Part shown: piece by piece, positions 61,477 to 64,000 of the stretch
How positions within the stretch are numbered: position 1 is the first letter of the stretch
How the letters are laid out: each line of letters opens with the position of its first letter
Origin: Frigoribacterium sp. PhB116
GTDB taxonomy: Bacteria; Actinomycetota; Actinomycetes; Actinomycetales; Microbacteriaceae
Length of the DNA: 64,000 bases
Direction: 5' to 3'
Assembly: GCF_004364285.1 (NCBI RefSeq)
Contig: NZ_SOBE01000002.1
Coordinates: forward strand, 744,001-808,000
Notes under the pieces: generated by a model
Databases searched by the model: none
Told to the model about the DNA's origin: nothing
The model's input: only the letters and a program-made list of their open reading frames with translations
Translations under genes and position numbers: made by a program

Positions 61477-62226
61477 TCAGGCCTGCGTGGGCGTCTGGCC
61501 TGTGGGGGAGTCGACGGGCGCCGACTCGACTGCCGCGGCGTCGACCTCGGCGTCGGGGGTCGTGTCGTCGGCCTCGTGCTTCTTGGCCGTGTGCACGCCG
61601 TGGAAGTAGTGGATCGCGACGGGGATCAGCGTCGCGAGCACGGCGCCCAGCAGGATCAGATCGATGTACGAGCTGACGAAGTCGGCGACGGGCGGGATGT
61701 GGCCGATGCCGAAGCCGAGCATGGTGACGCCGAAGCCCCAGAGGACCGCGCCGATGCCGTTGTAGAGCGAGTAGCGCCGGTAGCTCATGTGCCCGACGCC
61801 GGCCATGATCGGCGCGAAGGTGCGGACGACCGGCACGAACCGGGCGATGATGACCGCGAGCGGGCCGAAGCGCTCGAAGAAGGCGTTCGTCCGGTTCACG
61901 TTCGCCTTGCTGAACAGCCCGCTCTCCTTCCGCTCGAAGATGCGCGGCCCGATCTTGTGGCCGATCAGGTAGCCGAGCTCGCCGCCGGCGAAGGCGGCGA
62001 TGCCGATGAAGATCGCGATGAGCCAGATCGGCAGGCCGAGGGCGCCGGGGTTCGTGGCCGCCAGGATGCCCGTGATGATGAGCAGGGTGTCGCCGGGGAA
62101 CAGGAACCCGATCAGCAGCCCGGTCTCGGCGAAGACGAGCAGGCAGACGCCGAGCACGGCCCAGGGGCCGAACGCCGACAGGAGGTACTCGGGGTCGAGC
62201 CACGAGATGGTCGCCAGGGGCAGCAT
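61477..62226 (-). CDS. DedA-family membrane protein
   Basis: A 249-residue protein with about five hydrophobic segments. DedA signatures: ETGLLIGFLFPGDTLLIITG, GELGYLIGHKIGPRIF, FERFGPLAVIIARFVPVVRTFAPIMAGVGHMSYRRY. Conserved Glu, Asp and Arg residues in these are those linked to proton-coupled lipid carrier (undecaprenyl phosphate or phosphatidylethanolamine) flipping in other bacteria. The C-terminal 40 residues are acidic and disordered. ATG 62226 follows GAGAAAGAG. Promoter lies just downstream of tRNA-Leu. A link to wall lipid carrier recycling is plausible but inferred. Confidence 0.92.
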   Translation of the reverse strand: MLPLATISWLDPEYLLSAFGPWAVLGVCLLVFAETGLLIGFLFPGDTLLIITGILAATNPGALGLPIWLIAIFIGIAAFAGGELGYLIGHKIGPRIFERKESGLFSKANVNRTNAFFERFGPLAVIIARFVPVVRTFAPIMAGVGHMSYRRYSLYNGIGAVLWGFGVTMLGFGIGHIPPVADFVSSYIDLILLGAVLATLIPVAIHYFHGVHTAKKHEADDTTPDAEVDAAAVESAPVDSPTGQTPTQA

Positions 62227-62256
62227 GGGTCTCTTTCTCGAGGTGCCGGGAGGCCC

Positions 62257-62262
62257 AGGCTA
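62257..62262 (-). promoter_or_regulatory. -10 hexamer of the DedA gene
   Basis: TAGCCT on the minus strand, five bases beyond the tRNA-Leu 3' end; it predicts a leader of about 24 bases. Confidence 0.35.
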
Positions 62263-62266
62263 CTCG

Positions 62267-62348
62267 TGCGGGAGAAGGGACTTGAACCCTCACGCCCGAA
62301 GGCACAGGAACCTAAATCCTGCGTGTCTGCCAGTTTCACCACTCCCGC
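62267..62348 (-). tRNA. tRNA-Leu (TAG)
   Basis: An 82-base class II tRNA on the minus strand. The acceptor GCGGGAG (62342-62348) pairs with CTCCCGC (62268-62274), discriminator A at 62267, anticodon TAG at 62312-62314. The T-arm GGGTTCAAGTCCC and a long variable arm (TGCCTTCGGGCG) are clear. CCA is not encoded. It reads CTA and possibly other CTN codons, rare in this GC-rich genome. Confidence 0.96.
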
Positions 62349-62368
62349 GGGCAGGACCGAGTGTACCG

Positions 62369-62415
<47 letters not shown>

Positions 62416-62432
62416 GAGGCGGCGGCCTGGGC

Positions 62433-63704
62433 TCAGCGCAGCTCCCGCGGCACGTGCGGCGAGTACCGCGGCACGTAGCGCAGCAGGATGACGGCCCCGA
62501 CGAGGCCGAGCACGCCCATCACCCCGCTCGCCAGCGAGATCGAGACCACGGCGGTCAGCCCCGAGATGAGCAGCGGTGCGGCCGCACTGCCCGCGTCGCC
62601 CGTGAACCGCCAGGCGCCGAGGAACGGCGCAGGGTCGGCCCGGTCGGCGAGGTCGGCGCCGAGGGTCATGAGGATGCCGCTGCCGATGCCGTTCGCGAGC
62701 GACATGAACATCGCCACCGCCACGAACCAGCCCCCCCGGGCGTCGAGGTCGTGGGTGAGCGACAACGCCAGGTACGAGATCGAGAGGCCGACCATCGAGG
62801 GGACGGCGCTCCAGAGGCGGCCCCAGCGGTCCATGATCTGGCCGCTCGTGTAGAAGAGCGCGAAGTCGACGGCGCCCGCGATGCCGATGATCAGCGCCGT
62901 CTGCGGCGCGCTGATCCCGATGCTCACGGCCCAGAGCGGCAGGATCACCTGGCGCCCGGCCCGCATCGCGCCGATCAGCGCGGCGCCGCTGCCCAGCTTG
63001 ACGAGTACGCCGCGGTGGCGGGCGAGCGTGCGGAACAGGCCCTCCGCCTCCTTCGCGACCTCCTCCTCCCCGGCGGTCGGGGCGTCGACGGGGACGGCGG
63101 CCGCCGCCCGCCGCTCGCGGAGCACCTCGGACGGGTCGCGCAGCACGAGCAGCACGACGGCCGCGCCGAGGCAGCCGGCGACGTGGATCCAGAAGGCGGA
63201 CTGCGTCGAGCCGGTGAGGTGGATGGTGCCGGCCGCGAGGAACGGGCCGACGAAGTAGCCGAGCCGGAAGACCCCGCCGAGGCTCGAGAGCGCCCGCGCC
63301 CGGACCTCGACCGGCACGAAGCTCGTCATGAACGCGTGCCGGGCCAGGGCGAACACGGCCGTCGAGAGGCCGATCAGCAGCACGCCCCCGGCCAGGACCC
63401 ACTCGTTCGGCGCCCACACGCAGGTCAGCAGCCCGACGATGCTCACGAGCGCGGCGGAGATCATCGCGGTGCGCTCGCCGATGCGGGAGACGAGCCAGCC
63501 GCTCGGGACGTCGCCGATCAGCTCGCCCACCAGGATGAGCGCGGCGACGAAGGCCGCGAAGGGCAGGGTCGCCCCGAGGTCGCTGGCGACGACCGGGATG
63601 ATCGGGATGATCGCACCCTCGCCGATCGCGAACAAGGCGGCGGGGAGGAAGGCCGACAGGGCGACGGACCGGAACGAGAAGGCGGGGGAGGGCGTCGACG
63701 TCAT
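62433..63704 (-). CDS. MFS transporter, unknown substrate
   Basis: A 423-residue major facilitator with twelve predicted helices in two bundles. The loop 2-3 motif is LVGELIGDVPSGWLVSRIGERTAM (GDxxxGxxxxRxGER-type motif A), and the central loop (about 195-225, RRAAAAVPVDAPTAGEEEVAKEAEG) is charged. Probably a proton-driven exporter, but no substrate can be assigned. ATG 63704 is preferred over the GTG at 63716, which lies inside the TAGTGT hexamer at 63715-63720. Divergent from mnmA. Confidence 0.87.
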   Translation of the reverse strand: MTSTPSPAFSFRSVALSAFLPAALFAIGEGAIIPIIPVVASDLGATLPFAAFVAALILVGELIGDVPSGWLVSRIGERTAMISAALVSIVGLLTCVWAPNEWVLAGGVLLIGLSTAVFALARHAFMTSFVPVEVRARALSSLGGVFRLGYFVGPFLAAGTIHLTGSTQSAFWIHVAGCLGAAVVLLVLRDPSEVLRERRAAAAVPVDAPTAGEEEVAKEAEGLFRTLARHRGVLVKLGSGAALIGAMRAGRQVILPLWAVSIGISAPQTALIIGIAGAVDFALFYTSGQIMDRWGRLWSAVPSMVGLSISYLALSLTHDLDARGGWFVAVAMFMSLANGIGSGILMTLGADLADRADPAPFLGAWRFTGDAGSAAAPLLISGLTAVVSISLASGVMGVLGLVGAVILLRYVPRYSPHVPRELR

Positions 63705-63714
63705 GGCACCGGCC

Positions 63715-63720
63715 ACACTA
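63715..63720 (-). promoter_or_regulatory. -10 hexamer of the MFS gene
   Basis: TAGTGT on the minus strand, ten bases before ATG 63704; it predicts a leader of only about four bases. Confidence 0.4.
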
Positions 63721-63777
63721 TGCCTGCCTCGGCCGGGGTCGACCGCCCTGGCCCCGCCGGGCCCGGGCGCGGCTGCT

Positions 63778-63783
63778 TACACT
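63778..63783 (+). promoter_or_regulatory. -10 hexamer of mnmA, predicted leaderless
   Basis: TACACT, six bases (TGACGG) before ATG 63790. Confidence 0.5.
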
Positions 63784-63789
63784 TGACGG

Positions 63790-64000
63790 ATGAAGATCCT
63801 CGCAGCGATGAGCGGCGGCGTCGACTCGGCGGTCGCCGCGGCCAGGGCGGTCGAGGCCGGCCACGACGTCGTCGGGGTGCACCTGGCCCTCAGCCGGATG
63901 CCCGGCACCCTCCGCACCGGCAGCCGCGGCTGCTGCACCATCGAGGACTCGATGGACGCCCAGCGTGCCGCCGACGTCATCGGCATCCCCTACTACGTGT
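63790..64000 (+). CDS. mnmA: tRNA-specific 2-thiouridylase MnmA (3' end outside window)
   Basis: The first 70 codons of an ATP-pyrophosphatase-type thiouridylase. The PP-loop SGGVDS is at residues 8-13 ([17 protein letters not shown]), followed by [12 protein letters not shown] and the [25 protein letters not shown] segment, all standard for MnmA. It thiolates U34 of tRNA-Lys, -Glu and -Gln with sulfur from a cysteine desulfurase. The gene continues beyond the right edge, so the catalytic cysteines are not seen. Leaderless start predicted. Confidence 0.93.
   Translation, partial: MKILAAMSGGVDSAVAAARAVEAGHDVVGVHLALSRMPGTLRTGSRGCCTIEDSMDAQRAADVIGIPYYV

Overview
The window is about 64 kb of very GC-rich actinobacterial chromosome. 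The DAP-succinylase lysine genes, the mycothiol-type deacetylase, AdnAB-like and UvrD2-like repair genes, the UPF0182/S16/zincin block and the small DUF3107, DUF3117 and DUF3039 proteins all point to Actinobacteria. The overall gene content fits Microbacteriaceae best, but genus cannot be read from the sequence alone. I see no IS element, prophage, CRISPR array or rRNA. Gene density is about 95 percent, and many genes start at GTG or overlap their upstream neighbour by four bases.

Layout. 1-7.2 kb: end of an MshB-like deacetylase fused to a membrane domain, ferredoxin, dapC, gltA, then the divergent pair dapD/dapE and a PIG-V-like membrane mannosyltransferase. 7.2-13.7 kb: DUF3117, O-methyltransferase, tatB, a LysR regulator with a clear palindromic operator and a 40-residue membrane peptide, then an overlapping minus-strand operon (PRC/MgtE-N/CBS protein, DUF1003 protein, Mrp ATPase). 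13.7-17.6 kb: a lipoprotein, then a copper-type envelope operon (His/Met-rich membrane protein, YcnI, CopC). 17.6-24.1 kb: aminopeptidase P, an EEP-family protein, a PHP phosphoesterase, a DEAD-box helicase, a ferritin-like protein and DUF3107. 24.2-41.1 kb: a long block whose order matches, from memory, the mycobacterial Rv3202c-Rv3193c region: AdnA-like and AdnB-like helicase-nucleases, a degenerate APH-fold protein, NudC-like Nudix enzyme, UvrD2-like helicase, a ThiF/cyclodehydratase-like protein, a zincin-like metalloprotease, a PDZ/S16 protease and UPF0182. 41.2-45.8 kb: initiator tRNA-Met, glycerate kinase, aminotransferase, HtrA-type protease. 45.9-53.9 kb: a cell-envelope glycopolymer cluster (two GT2 enzymes, a CDP-alcohol phosphotransferase, a CDP-glycerol glycerophosphotransferase-like enzyme, an ABC-2 exporter and a nucleotidyltransferase). 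54.3-57.6 kb: a second ABC pair and DUF3039. 57.6-64 kb: pncB, murI-rph-rdgB, dedA, tRNA-Leu, an MFS carrier and the start of mnmA.

How the genes work together. dapC/D/E feed meso-diaminopimelate to peptidoglycan and lysine, and murI supplies D-glutamate. The 45.9-53.9 kb cluster looks able to activate, polymerise and export a phosphodiester-containing wall polymer. AdnAB, UvrD2 and NudC form a repair and nucleotide-hygiene group beside a set of widespread but poorly characterised actinobacterial envelope and protease genes.

The most general signal is regulatory. At 21 genes a TAnnnT hexamer lies exactly 6-8 bases upstream of the start codon, as expected for leaderless mRNAs, and it settles several start choices. 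Other unusual signals are three intergenic hexanucleotide tandem repeats, an APH-fold protein whose catalytic residues are replaced, a NudC without zinc cysteines, and a 137-base tail-to-tail overlap in which a zinc-ligand motif lies opposite the end of the uvrD2-like gene.
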